Program-made: the position numbers and the translations under genes | Source: Corallium rubrum | Lineage: Eukaryota; Cnidaria; Anthozoa; Scleralcyonacea; Coralliidae | DNA: 64,000 nucleotides | Assembly (NCBI GenBank): GCA_964035015.1 | Contig: OZ035998.1 | Location: 25,196,810 to 25,260,809 of the forward strand | Reading direction: 5' to 3' | Shown here: in pieces, positions 21,901 through 33,065 of the stretch | Layout of the letters: each line of letters starts with the position of its first letter | Numbering within the stretch: the stretch's first letter is position 1 | Notes under the pieces: model-generated | The model's input: only the letters and a program-made list of their open reading frames with translations | What the model was told of the DNA's origin: nothing | Databases searched by the model: none

Positions 21901-24900
21901 GTGATGACAGTGGGTGATGGCTGTTGTGACAGTGGATGGTGACATTTCATGATGGTTGATGACAGTAAATGAAGGTTGATGACAGTGAATGATGGGGCTG
22001 ATGACAGTTGACGATGACAATTTATGATGGTTGATGACAGTGAATGATGACGCTGGTGACAGTTGATGATGAGAGTTGATGATGGTTTATGACAGCAAGT
22101 GAATGATAATTGATGACAATGGATGATGGCGCTGGTGACAGTTAGCGACAGTTGATGAATGATGACAATAAATGATGGTTGATGACAGTGGATGATGGCG
22201 CTGGTGACAGTTGATGACAGTAGTTGATGATAGTGGATGATGGACGATGATAAATATATGGTGGTTAACGACAGTCATGAGTGAAGGCTGTTGGTAGGAC
22301 ACGATTGATGGTTGCTGTTTAGAAAGGATTGTTTTCTACAACAGTAGATCGTAGTTAATGATGAATTCTAGATTGCAGATAATGTTGTCTGTTCATTGTC
22401 GGTTGTTGACTGTTGATTATTTATTCATGATTGTAGGCTGTGGCTAGTGATTGTGCGACCAACGCTCACAAAAACAGAATGTATATTTGTCCGCAGTTTT
22501 GCTTTTTAATTATTATTTACGATAAGGAACGTAATTTTTAGTTTAACGTTAATTTCACTTTTTTCATTTCCATTATAGGAAGGGTATGAGCCTACCGCTC
22601 ATCAGTTGATGTCTTATTTGCAGCAGTGGTCCTTTATTATATATTTGGTGAGTGTACAGTATATATATTCATACATAGGATTTATATAGTATTTATACAT
22701 AGTATTTTTAAATACTAGGATGCAAGCAGAATCTCTTTGCTGTCATCGCTCCTTGGTATTCTCCCGGGCGGAGCGAAGGGAGAAATCTTGTATTGTCTTT
22801 TAACTCCCCGTGACGCCGTCAGTCAAGAGTTAGGGTGAGACAAACCAGTCTTGATCTTGCTCGACAGGTTTTTACTTATGTGTAACCTCGGTTGAGCCAG
22901 TTAAAACGTTGCATTGTTGCAACGTCTTATCCAGATCTTTTGTGAATATTTCTAGTTTCGAGACATTTTTCTCCTTCAAGTTAAATAATTCAGAAAGATG
23001 TACACGTTCGTTTCACTTCGTACAATACAACAGAAGTCATTAATTTACCAACTACTTCTCGAATATCAATGCTGATATGCAAGAGTGATCAATTTTTACA
23101 GTTGCGTCTAGGTAACCGTCGCTTATGCTTAAGTGTAGTAATCACAATTTCGGCAGAGCCTCTCGATCCTTTCCTGGGAACATGCAGGAGACTGTGTTCG
23201 AAGAGTAATATCAGGGATTCTCAATTCATTTTCTCCGAGGGCGAGAAGCAAAATGTTGGCTGGAAAAAAGGTGCAGAATGCAAAATCACAAAATCTCTTC
23301 ATGCGTATTTTCAGCAATGTGTAGAGTATACTAGTTGGCTATGAGCTCATATGCGTGTAATTGTTAATTATTAGGCACTCCGGCTGTTATCAAACCAATA
23401 TTGTACCCAGGGCCTGCGATCCTCTTGCCCCGGATGCGAGGCTGTGTGGCTCTCTCGTACCCAGAGCGTTGGCAGGTCACTTGTTTAAATTACATTAGTA
23501 CATGTTCGATTTTTGACAGAAGGCCTTGGCGTTGTGTCTTCGCAACTGATTCTGGTTTGGTATTAAAAATTGTATAATATTCTTACTTATTTTTTTCCGG
23601 TCCGTATCCTACCAAATCCTGCTTTCTGATTGGTTAACGAGCGGTCCGTATGAGCCCGTACGGACCGCTCGAGATAAAATTTTTTAATGTGTTTTATAGG
23701 CCGTAAAATTGATCGATTTTCATAACTATTTCGCTTGCCATATTCAACAGAGAGCTAGGGGATGCAAATGAGTTTTTTTTATCCAAATGGCTTTCACAAC
23801 TTCATGTAAAAACAGCGAATTTTAAAAGAACGCGAGAAAACTGTGAAAAAGCAAAATTTCAGCGAGCGACATTTATAAAGCTTTAACGTATTATTCAAGG
23901 ACGTATGAAAACAGTTTAAAACAGTAGGCAAAACATACATAAACTTGTGAACACAGTATTTTGAATCACTAAATGAAACTATATAGAAGTACATATAAAA
24001 AAACATACCACGAGAGGACAGAAAGGCAGAAACCTTTGATACTAAACTGTCATAATTCTTCTGTTCATCTGTTGTCCAACTATACTCAACAAAACCGCTA
24101 CAAGTCTTTACCCTTTAGTCAAATATTTTCCACATGCCAACCTCATCGTGTCATGTCTTTGAAAAAAGTTTCAAATGGCTTACTACAAGCATTTTCGTCT
24201 TCAAACTCGAACGACCCGCTTTCAATTTCCATGCAGTCAGCCGAGTATTGAAAGCGATTTTCCAAGCGAACAGCCAAAAACGAGCAAGCGACGAAGAAGA
24301 ACGACGAAGAATCTTTATCAACTAAACTTTAAAAACACTATAGATCTTCAAGTTTTGACTGTTTTTTTTATCACAAAAGAGGTTCCAAGCTTCCCTGTCA
24401 GACTGTATGTCGGCAGTTGTTTACTGCCGAACGATATAAACTTTGGACTTTTGAATATCACGTGAATGTCATCTCGGTTACGCAATTCAATTATGTTAAT
24501 TTATGTAAATTATAAATCGTACGATTAATAAAAAAAAAAAATGTTATTTACCGTTTTGGTCGGTCGGTACAGAGAAATATTTCCCTCGGTCTCAAAAACC
24601 ACCCTCGGCCTGCGGCCTCGTGCAGTTTTTGAGACCTCGGGAAATATTTCTCTATCTGGACCTCCCAGCCGGTAAATAACATTTATATATTTTTCGTCAA
24701 AAATCCCAAGAACATAATACCGATGTAGTTTACTCAATTATTCACCTTTAATATTCACTAGAAATTACAATAACACATGATAAGATGTAAACACTCCTAT
24801 TTTGATAATTAGATTTATAATTTACCCCCTCTATTTTTAGCTTCTTGAAATTTTGTTATTTTGTGGATTGCTGTATTTCCAGAATCGCTATCGATTGGAG

Positions 24901-26408
24901 AATGTTTTTATCTACCTTCTGTTGGTGGCTCTGCTAGGTGAGAGATGCCAAATCGTTCATTGTCTGTGTCCATAGAAGGGAAACTTTGCTTGAATTCCTT
25001 ACATTCGTGGCCGTTAATCGCAAAGTATAGGATACGAGTCCTCTAACCCAAACAAATACAATATCCTACCCGTACTCAGTAATCGGGTTTGCCGCCTATT
25101 TTATACGTTAATTCGACCATTGGGTCGAATTAACGTATAAAATGGGCGGAAAACAAAATTTGTGGTTCTACGTGATTTAATACATATGTAAAGCGAGAAT
25201 TGTAATTTGCCTTGAGTTGACTACCATATTTCAGCATTGTTGAGCTACGGATAATGCACGAATCTTTTCAATTTTTGCATGTGTGTAACCCAGCAAACTT
25301 GAACCATTCTTTGTACAAGACTTGTCGTGCATTTGTTTTCATGTTTTAGGCTCTATAACTGTTATATGTGCCAAGGGTGTTTCCTCTATGATAAATCTAA
25401 CCATTGCTGGGATGGACCAAATGAATCATGGTTTACCATACATCATGTTTATTTTAATGGTTGTTACGGCCGTAGCACAAGTCAGGTTTGTGTTTGTTCA
25501 ATGTTCTCCCTGCGAGCAGATCGTTCTCGTTCAGAAATTCGACATTTTAAATGGAGTTTAACTTTATACGCGGCAGAAGCTGTCAAGGTATTTTGGCTCT
25601 AACAAGGTCAAGATCGATTACAACGTTTATAAACCGTAGTGCTAACTGCTAAATCCAGTCCGTTGTTTATCGTATAAGCATTGGAACCCTATCTACACGA
25701 GTCCGGAGCGAGCTAGTTGAAAACGGCGTTAGGAAGTTACAAAGCGCAGAGAAAGTTAAATATGTCTTCTAAATCACATATAATCACTTGAAAATTCTAT
25801 ATTGTTGGTGTTGCGAGAGAAACACACCCAATATGCGTGCTTCCTTCGAATTAATTTGGTAATACCATGATCGACTCGGTTTCGTTTGTTCTCACCGGGT
25901 AGTTTAATCTCTAATTTCCCCCCAAACAAGGGAAATTTTTAAATTTCCCCGCTAACAGGGCAAATTTCTACTTTTCCCCAATTACAATGCATGACAAAAC
26001 ATCAAACAGTACTCTTTTACAAAACAAAGAAATGCATTATTATAAGATAATCATGGTATTACAAACTAATACCATGACATGTCGCGAAATTAGTGATTAA
26101 ATGTCCCTCAGCCACGGGAAGTTTGTGAAAGTCCCTCGGGCTTCGCCTTCGGGACTTCACAAACCTCCCTCGACTTTCGGGGACATTTAATCACTAATCT
26201 CCCTCATGTCATGGTATTACCAACAATAAAATAATTTCGAATAGCGCCTCGTCGTGATGACGTCACTATTTAGCTTTGTCCGCTTTTACCCATAATTCTT
26301 GCAGTCCGAACAATAGATACTGGCTCATTTGTAATCACTTGAAAGTCAATTTTGCTTTGTCCGCATTTTGTGCTATAAATAGCAGCTCAACGGTACGCTA
26401 TTAATATA

Positions 26409-26485
<77 letters not shown>

Positions 26486-26854
26486 CTTTCTCCAATAAGG
26501 GGCCTGCCATTTACTTTTTACTTGACAAAGTTTAATGAAAGAAAAAGAAAAAAAATCATGCACATGTGACGTTCACATGTTTAATTTGCATATTATACAA
26601 TCTGAAATATCTCAAAAACGATGCAAGGAAACGAAAAACTGCAAAAGAAGTTACGCTGTCATTTTGAGTATTATTTCAAATAAGACATACTTAATTTTCG
26701 CTCCATATCTAGGCATTTTCAATAATTTACTTTTTTTGCTTTTTCTTTTCTTCATTTTTCTTAAGATTCCTTAACATAGCAATGAAACATTACGATGCTA
26801 CTGTTGTAGTTCCCACGAACTTTGTGTTTTTCACAATAAGCGCCATTCTTTCTG
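18890..26854 (+). CDS. NIPA-like magnesium transporter gene (NIPAL2/3-like), five internal exons
   Basis: Exons at 18890-18942, 22579-22647, 24841-24937, 25350-25485 and 26766-26854 are each bounded by AG/GT, and every phase joins cleanly (0, 0, 1, 2). Together they encode consecutive membrane helices of the NIPA family: AVVGAFLLVTF, then YLQQWSFIIYL, LLEILLFCGLLYF, VFIYLLLVALL, the signature SITVICAKGVSSM, YIMFILMVVTAVAQV and FLNIAMKHYDATVVVPTNF. Family members are multi-pass magnesium transporters of plasma or endosomal membranes. The N-terminal exons and the last helices were not found, so the gene is partial here or continues past the repeat-filled introns. No disabling change is seen in these exons. 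Confidence 0.85.
19600..21487 (+). pseudogene. RTE-type non-LTR retrotransposon, degenerate
   Basis: The endonuclease start KIRFGTWNVDSITGRG appears at about 19620, then CVQETKWKGKS. After a SINE-containing block the RT motifs follow: ALKGMKKGKARGPSEVTVEM, MQFGFRPNRGTIDVIFVLR, AFVDLDKAYDRVP, ETLYADDLALS (about 20733-20760) and FKYLGDVVQEDGG. The thumb/C-terminal tail RLYGHVYRRKEDHPLRR and KRWEDTVKEDMKRR closes it. The order and tail are those of RTE/BovB-like LINEs, which are often annotated as craniofacial-development-protein-2-like. Frameshifts and stops are numerous. It lies in an intron of the NIPA-like gene in the same orientation. Confidence 0.82.
19800..19990 (-). repeat. tRNA-derived SINE-like insertion within the RTE element
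   Basis: On the minus strand it reads TAGCGCACGTGCC, a B box GGGTTCAATTCC, then ATCTGATTAAAATTTCACC and CATGTGAGAAGAGTG. It matches the block at 15410-15570. It replaces RTE coding between endonuclease and reverse transcriptase. Confidence 0.55.
21590..22310. repeat. Minisatellite, about 20-bp unit
   Basis: Degenerate tandem copies of TGATGACAGTGAATGATGGT over roughly 700 bp, with GCTGGTGACAGT variants in the second half. The minus-strand Ser/His-rich frames across it are repeat artefacts. Confidence 0.92.
22579..22647 (+). CDS. NIPA-like gene, exon (69 nt)
   Basis: Acceptor CATTATAG, donor GTGAGT, phase 0 to 0. Encodes EGYEPTAHQLMSYLQQ and WSFIIYL: the linker and the start of the next membrane helix. 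Its 5.9-kb distance from the tRNA-like/SINE and RTE copies upstream shows how repeats fill the preceding intron. Confidence 0.75.
22648..24520. other. Intron sequence with a small hairpin
   Basis: No gene supported. A perfect hairpin CGAGCGGTCCGTA/TACGGACCGCTCG lies at about 23638-23671. The frames at 23069-23344 and 23973-24465 are open but lack recognisable features. Confidence 0.45.
24535..24690. mobile_element. Foldback MITE in an intron
   Basis: Arms ATGTTATTTACCGTTTTGG ... and its inverted counterpart GGTAAATAACAT enclose GAGAAATATTTCCC/GGGAAATATTTCTC and a palindromic GGCCTGCGGCC core. The AGAGAAATATT block recalls the foldback inserted in the Helentron at 10395-10535. Confidence 0.7.
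24841..24937 (+). CDS. NIPA-like gene, exon (97 nt)
   Basis: Strong polypyrimidine acceptor CTATTTTTAG and donor GTGAGA; ends after one base of a Gly codon. Encodes LLEILLFCGLLYFQNRYR followed by VFIYLLLVALL, two membrane helices of the family. Confidence 0.82.
25091..25150. repeat. Short palindrome, 28-bp arms
   Basis: CCTATTTTATACGTTAATTCG and its complement (two mismatches across the arms) are separated by 3 nt. Intronic. Possibly the tip of a foldback element. Confidence 0.75.
25350..25485 (+). CDS. NIPA-like gene, exon (136 nt)
   Basis: Acceptor ATGTTTTAG, donor GTTTGT. Starts with the last two bases of Gly and ends with two bases of a split codon. Encodes GSITVICAKGVSSM, then LPYIMFILMVVTAVAQV. 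The TV-x3-KGV-like stretch is the best family signature in the window. Confidence 0.86.
25859..26219. mobile_element. Two adjacent foldback elements sharing an end motif
   Basis: GTAATACCATGAT at 25869 returns inverted at about 26050-26062. A second hairpin runs from TAATACCATGACAT (26068) to ATGTCATGGTATTA (26219), with inner arms ATTAGTGATTAAATGTCC/GGACATTTAATCACTAAT and a GGGCTTCGCCTTCGGG core. Confidence 0.65.
26403..26481. repeat. (TA)n microsatellite
   Basis: TA tract of about 78 bp with one TATTATA interruption. Confidence 0.95.
26766..26854 (+). CDS. NIPA-like gene, exon (89 nt)
   Basis: Acceptor TTTTTCTTAAG, donor GTATGT. Completes the split Arg codon from the previous exon and ends in phase 1. 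Encodes FLNIAMKHYDATVVVPTNF and VFFTISAILSG, matching the conserved C-terminal half of the family. No following exon was recognised. Confidence 0.83.
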
Positions 26855-28105
26855 GTATGTACATTTCTGTTTCGAGTATTTAGAGTAATTTATTGAGAAC
26901 TCCTCAAAGAATTTTTGTTGGATTTGGAATTTATATAGGTAATAACATGGTTTTGAGTGCAAGTTGGAAAGAACATGAACGAGTGAGTTTTTCAAAGACT
27001 ATCAAAATGGCCGAGTCCGAAGGACGAGTGCTATTTGAGGTCTTTGAAAAACTCACGAGTGTATAGTTTTTCCAAATTTCACAAAAAACCATGCTATTAC
27101 TTAATATTAATAATAGACATAAAAACTGCACTCTTTTCTTTTGGTAATGTCCACTCCTCGAATATTTGGTTGTTTAAAAACGCTTTGCTTCTTCTGCCTC
27201 TACTCGAAAACGTTTAATTAAAGTACTAAGAATCTTCTAGTTTTCTTGCAGGCACTTTACTTGATAATATTAAGGAATAATTAGCTTCAAATTTGTTCCA
27301 AATGTTGGCCGCCATGTTTGTTCATTTCGTTCAGGAAGACCCTGGGTACGAGACTGGAAAATGCCTTCCGTCAAAATCTGCTGTAGAACGTGATTGTCTC
27401 TTTTCAATTTTTATTGGTTTTGATTGGTTCATTGGCTTCAAAAATTTACACATGTAGTTTACTGTATTTCCTTAAAACTGCACTCCTTGTAGCCAATCAA
27501 AATTGAGAAATTTTTCATGTATATTATTAACAGTGAAAAAGCATGTGGCTCGATTAATAAGCCATTTTTACCATGGCGTTGACTGTACAACTACCAGAAT
27601 GCTTTGCCAGTAGCCTAGTGCTAATGGATAGCGGATACTGGCAAAGCATTCTAGTTGTAGTTACCGAGCGTCATCGTGACAATGACCTCTTAAAAAATGT
27701 ACAGGAAGTGAATTAAAAGTGCGTTTCGGTGATAAATACTAGGTGCCATCTACTACTAAGTGCAATTTACGCTAATTTTAAACAATTTTTTCAAGTATGT
27801 GCAATAGCAACGTTTCAAAGCAAACTAAATTATACGTAATAGATCAAGCACTCTTTCGAGTGTTTCATCCAATATCCAATTACTTCCAAGTTGGTTAAAA
27901 AACTCGGTCAAACGAATCAGTGTTTAAAGAGGAAATCAAGGTGAAAGTTGGCTTAATTTATGTAATTTCTTCCTCGGATATCCAAACCTCCGTCTCGGAA
28001 CTGATTTCCTTTGTTTTTATCTTATGAATTATTAATGAGTCTGAGAAGATTTTTATAGCAATTTTTGGAAGGAAATAGACGTTTCGAGTGGAGCTCTTCA
28101 TTGAA
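26855..28105. other. Intronic or flanking sequence with two foldbacks
   Basis: A foldback spans about 26939-27100 (GTAATAACATGGTTTT / AAAACCATGCTATTAC, inner TTTTTCAAAGAC / GTCTTTGAAAAA). A second hairpin at about 27587-27660 has arms CCAGAATGCTTTGCCAGTA and TACTGGCAAAGCATTCT. No exon was supported; the TTTTCTTGCAG near 27250 leads only to a short frame ending in TAA. Confidence 0.5.
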
Positions 28106-28109
28106 GTAA

Positions 28110-28420
28110 AATGTGATGAAATAAAATAAAATAAAATAAAATAAATTAGAATAGAATAGAATAGAATAGAATAGAATAGAATAGAATAGAATAGAATAGA
28201 ATAGAATAGAATAGACTGGACTGGACTGGACTGGACTGGACTGGACTGGACTGGACTGGACTGGACTGGACTGGACTGGACTGGACTGGACTGGACTGGA
28301 CTGGACTGGACTGGACTGGACTGGACTGGACTGGACTGGACTGGACTGGACTGGACTGGACTGGACTGGACTGGACTGGACTGGACTGGACTGGACTAGA
28401 CTAGACTAGAATAGACTACA
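28110..28420. repeat. Pentanucleotide array changing from AAATA to GAATA to CTGGA
   Basis: Tandem AAATA units pass into (GAATA)n and then, after GACTG, into about 38 near-perfect CTGGA units. The array ends in CTAGA variants. The 5-bp period is kept throughout. Confidence 0.95.
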
Positions 28421-28684
28421 ATCAGTGACAAAAGTGTTGGGACACTTCAACTTAAAAAGCAACATTTTCCGTTTTATGTTCCCCCGCCCCCCTGTTTAAT
28501 GTTACTGACTATTTAAGCGTTCATTTTCACGTTCACAGCGTCCCTTATTTCCAAGTCAACATTGTAAAGGGAGGGGGAGGGAGGGATAAACTATCACGAG
28601 AGAAAATGTAAAATGTATTAAGTTAACCTACAAACACGAAGTGTCCCAAGGTATTTTGTCAATGATTGTCTAAAAAGCAAAGTA

Positions 28685-28790
28685 GGGTGGGGTGGGGTAG
28701 GGTAGGGTAGGGTAGGGTAGGGTGGGGTAGGGTGGGGTAGGGTGTGTAGGGTGGGTAGGGTAGCGCAGGGTAGCGTAGAGTAAAACAGTG
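28685..28790. repeat. (GGGTA)n array
   Basis: About 20 units of GGGTA/GGGTG, decaying to GCGTAG at the right end. Confidence 0.9.
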
Positions 28791-30113
28791 CTTATACAGT
28801 ATACGCCAAAAAAAGTGAGGTAGGTTAGAAGTATCCATTAAAATATTTTTGAGCTGAGGGGTTGAACGGAATCAAACTGATAAACATTCAGTCTTTTTCC
28901 ATTATTCGGTGCTTATCACTTACGTTTTGTAGTTGTGGGATTAAGCAGCAAGCCATTACCAGGTAAACAACGCGTATACGTTCATGCATTTGGCATTTTT
29001 ACCGTTGAGTGGTAAATCGACTGGGGAGGGGGGGGGGCACCAGTCAGGCTAAATCAGGCTAAATACCTAATACTCTTTTTGAAGGACGTTTGTCACGTGT
29101 GTGTTGCCATAACAACAGACTTAATGTTACTGAAGATTACGTTATTCCAAACTAGAAATATTATTTCTATATAAGCCATGCAGTAGCTGTCAAATGAAGT
29201 TTTAAACATGCAAAATCCGAGAGCTTCAAAAAATGTTATACAACTTAAAGGCATCTTAAACTTTGCGACTTTGCCTTTAGGCTTGGTGATTTTGTTTACC
29301 TTACAGAATCCATCAGCGCACTCCTACCACTGATCTCTATAAAAAGGACTGGACAGCGCATCTATTGTTTCGCGCGCCACGGTTTTGATGCCGGAAGTGA
29401 GCAGCGGCGGCCATCTTGCTAGGACCACTTGGGTCCTAAACAATACGGCTTACATAGGAGTGGAAAGCAGTTTAACGACGTTTTTTCGTCAAATTCGGGA
29501 AGTTTGCGAAACTCTACCACAGAATTAAGGTTCGTAATCTTATTTTATGTAATAGTTAAGTGTTTTAACTCTTTTTTCCCGTTGCAAAAGCTATGTATTT
29601 GTTTCACGAACCACGGTATAAACAAAATAGTCGGTAAACAAATGTCTTCCAAGTCGGCATATGTACTTGTTTCTCTCTTTAATCTTTATTTTGTAGTATA
29701 AACGCCGTATTGTTAAGTGGTTTACTGTGTTGGGTTTCCTTTAAGGTTTGATTGATTTATTGCCGATTAATCCAAATGAGAATTCAAATTTGGAAAAGTT
29801 CTATCATAAAACCTTATTGTCCATTTGCCACCTCATATGTTCAGAAGTGTATTTTTTATGGTTTTGTACTCACATTGGGTCTATAGAAATAAATTAGCTT
29901 GCAGTGCAATTTATACAGTAAAGGTCTTCGTGGACGCATAAATAACGGTGAGATATTAAGTATGACTTGTCTTTTTGAGTTATACTACTAAAGCTGAATC
30001 ATAATTTTTACTTTAAATGGTCGGCTTTTCAATGAAAACCAGCTAAACTTTACATTTTTTGCAAGAAAATGCAACTGTTGATATTACAATTTCTGTGTCC
30101 CAAAAAGCAATTT
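28791..30113. other. Non-coding stretch
   Basis: No gene or element recognised. Possible CpG-like start region near 29340-29440 (TTCGCGCGCCACGG, GCCGGAAGTGAGCAGCGGCGGCC with an ETS-like CCGGAAGT), which could be a promoter, but no following gene could be supported. Confidence 0.35.
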
Positions 30114-31267
30114 AGTAGATGCCCCCTCCCCCCTATACAGTGTCCAAAGGGATACCGCCTCATTAATATTCAGTGTGACTCACGCATGACTCACGCATGA
30201 CTCACGCAAGGAATTAAATTTTTCAAGGAATTAAAGAGAAATTAGTAGACACACATATTTTTTATCTGAAACCTTGTTTCGAGGAATTTAGAGAGTTTTG
30301 AACAGCCTAAAGCCGGTTTTTCACTAGGTGACTTTTTTCGCGCGAAGCGACGTTTTCTTTTGTCTCATGAGCTCTGAGCTGGAACAAATGAGAAATTGAA
30401 TTCGAACAAAAGAAAGTCACTTCGTGCGAAAAAGATCGCCTAGTGGAAAACCGGCTTAAGTGTCTGAATTGGCAGAGATAATGTATACACTTGGATTAAT
30501 AGCATATCATGAATATTATATTTTTGATACCTAAATATTCAAATAGAGTAAATCATCCCAGAATTATCGCTAACTAAACCCTAGTTTGTGAGCGAGGAAA
30601 TCGTAGGAGGATAGAATGAGGAATCACTTCGAGAAGTCATGAAAAGAACGATTTTAAGTGTCGAAATATAAAGGCAAAGCGATTTGTTGCTTTGAAAGCG
30701 TTGCTACAAGGGTGTTCCAGGTTCGATAGGTTCTTATTTATCCTGAGTGCACGTGCAGGAAACAAAAGAGCAACTCACTAGGGGTCATTAACAGGATTAA
30801 GCGCTTGGGCAAGTCTAGTCGAGAAGGTCATTAACAGTGTTACCATAGAGAAGCCGCGTCGCATCCTTCATTCGTCTCAGGCTCCTTTGGGACCCGCTAC
30901 TGTTACTCAACCCCCCGTGTAATACGTCATAAGGGATATAGCTTTCCGATTAATTCCCAAAGTTACAAATGTTTGACAAACGGTGACTTTCACGTTTGGC
31001 GTTTCTGGAGTATACACCTCCTATTTTAAGTCTTTAGGCGTTATGATAATATTTCGTTTGTATTCTTTCAATGATTTGGTGGCTCTTAAAAGATTGTAAT
31101 TTTTAAAATGTGATTTGTTTAAAGAAACGTTCTTATAATAAGACTAAATAGCGAAATAAAGTTTCAAAAATATAGAATTTCATATTTACCATCACACAAA
31201 GCTCCTAATATTTACAAACACGCAAAAGTTAAAATCCATAAGTATCGAAATTATTTACAATCACTCG
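30114..31267 (+). mobile_element. Older Polinton-like element (copy A), left-terminal part
   Basis: It starts with AGTAGATGCCCCC and aligns to the start of the intact element at 38353 (AGTAGTGATACCCCCCC). Shared blocks continue to ATTATTTACAATCACTCG at 31267: AAGGGATRCCGCCTCATTAA, TTTTTTATCTGAAACCTTGT, GCACGTGCAGGA and TACACCTCCTATTTTAAGTC. Part of the subterminal region corresponding to about 38400-38880 is missing. Many point differences show that it is older than the intact copy. Confidence 0.82.
30311..30456. mobile_element. MITE with 3-bp TAA duplication (Harbinger-like) inside copy A
   Basis: Termini AGCCGGTTTTTCACTAGG and CCTAGTGGAAAACCGGCT are inverted repeats. TAA flanks both sides (30308-30310 and 30457-30459). 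The intact copy keeps the empty site (AACAGCGTAAGTGTCTG near 38963), so this is an insertion of 146 bp. Confidence 0.8.
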
Positions 31268-31667
31268 TTGTTAATCGCAAAATGAATGGAGAAAGTCTTT
31301 AGCGTTGGGCGTCTACGTGTAAACGATTATTTGCAACGTCCGCAGATAAACTTCTTAGTCGAGTTAGTCCCCATGCATGGGCAGTAGTTTACTCAATCAC
31401 AACTTTTCAAAAGTTTGTATAAGCACATAATGTTTCTGTTTGGATTAAATTATTAAATGTGGTTAAATATATTATTTAAGCAAAGTTAACTGCGGATGTA
31501 GTTGGCCTGCGGTTCCCCTCATTAGGGGAGTCCCTTACGTCTCTACTTTAAGGGGTTTCCCGCGCATTCGGAATTCATTGAGCGTCTGTTGCTTGCTGCA
31601 GTAGCGTCGTTGCTCAGCTTGTGCTCCTTAATAAGTCGTTTCTAATAGTTAATCGAGTTCTTGGTTC

Positions 31668-32827
31668 ATGCCTCGCCATACAAAGAACAGTTCACAGAGT
31701 GTGGCGGGTTACGAGTTTAACCCTGACAGCTTGTCGAGCTCGACAAGTCGCCTGTTTCCACTGCGACCAGTTCAGCTGCTGGTAGTTCGTCGGATTCTCT
31801 ACCCTCTACAAATCCACCCTCCCCGTCAAGTGATCTTGTTAACCACGTCGTCCGGGCTTTACAAGGTACCATTTCTCAACTCGTCGAGACCGCTATTGAT
31901 TCCCGTTTTCCACCTTCGTCTACAGCGTTGCCTTTAACCTCCCCTCCAGTTTCGTCCAGCAATGATCTGCCTTATTCAGCGCTCCCCGTTGATGCACCAA
32001 CTCTCTCGTCAACATCACTGGCCAACATTGCTGAGAATACCGTTAATTTTGCCAACCTGGGTGGTACACTTCCTCATGCAACAGCTTCGAACATCGTTTC
32101 AACAACAGACCCGACGTCCTCTGTTACTTGTATGGTTAGTTCTTCAACCAGAGGTAGGCTCGTTCCTTCGTTTATCAATACTTTTGCTGCGCCTTGTACT
32201 AGTATGGTTTGGTCCTCTACCAGTTCTCCCCTTCCAACCTTGGCTGCCTCGTCTTCGTCCTCTCCAATAAGCCCTAGTTTAGGTGCGTGGATGAATCAGC
32301 CTATTTGTTCGTTGCCTTTTGTCGTTGGACCTGGTTATGCCCCGGTTCCTACTAAGACAGTTACCGCTATTGTGACAGGCAAATTTATCAACCTCTCTGA
32401 CCTCCTCCCCGAGAATGCTAGTGTCATCGACGAAGTAAACGAACCGCAGTTGCTTCTGGACGGTCGTTTAGTCTTAACCGGTCCTTCAAAAAAGCCGCAT
32501 AAAGAGATTGTTGATATAGTGTCTTGGGTCGAAGCCTTTACGATCTTTAGTAGCGTTTTGTGCGCGCATGTCCCAGATCGTTGGAGAGATTTATCCTCCT
32601 ATAAATTGCTTATACTCCGCACATATCGTCATTTCCTCGGGAATGCTTGGTTGCGTTATGACAAAGCATTCAGGCAGCATGCTGCGGCTACCAAACTATC
32701 CGATTGGTCACAATTGAACGCTCAGTTGTTTAACTTCCACACTGCTGGTTCGTCCTCCAGATCTTTAGCAGTCCGCCTGGCCTCGTTGCGTTCTGAGCCT
32801 GAGGCCCACGGCGTTGTGTCGGTTTAA
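31668..32827 (+). pseudogene. DIRS gag-like region
   Basis: An open frame at 31668-31937 overlaps a longer one at 31928-32827 (299 codons), so one shift separates them. The Ser/Thr/Pro-rich N-terminal part is typical of DIRS gag. The C-terminal half (GKFINLSDLLPENASV, IVDIVSWVEAFTIFSSVL, YKLLILRTYRHFLGNAWLRYD) matches the conserved gag block of animal DIRS elements. No zinc knuckle is visible before the stop at 32825-32827, and a Cys-rich remnant seems to follow out of frame at 32835-32880. Confidence 0.7.
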
Positions 32828-33065
32828 GCATTCATGCTCTAGATGTTTAGGACCGCACCGATCAGTTGAATGCACCGTTACATCGCAGCCGAGTTTTCAT
32901 GCCTTTGTCCCGAGTAAGAAGCGGCGTTTTTGAGAATATTTGACTATTGTTGTGAGTCGCTTTTGACCTTCCCATTGTTGGGTTGTAGGCTTGCGTTGGT
33001 TGGGGTTCAGCCTTAGTTTCGCTTAGTCTAGCTAATCTTTATTTTTTTTAGGCGCCCTGCCTCCG

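Noticed and set aside
21676..22302. Ser/His/Ile-rich minus-strand frames
   Set aside because: Translations of the 20-bp minisatellite; open in several frames because the unit lacks stops.
23069..23344. 91-aa frame in an intron
   Set aside because: No recognisable motif, repeat support or splice context.
27240..27290. Next exon of the NIPA-like gene after TTTTCTTGCAG
   Set aside because: Phase fits, but the residues do not resemble the family and TAA follows after nine codons.
28900..28970. Small exon between TTTTGTAG and CAGGTAAAC
   Set aside because: Only 30 nt, and its translation shows no similarity to the transporter family.
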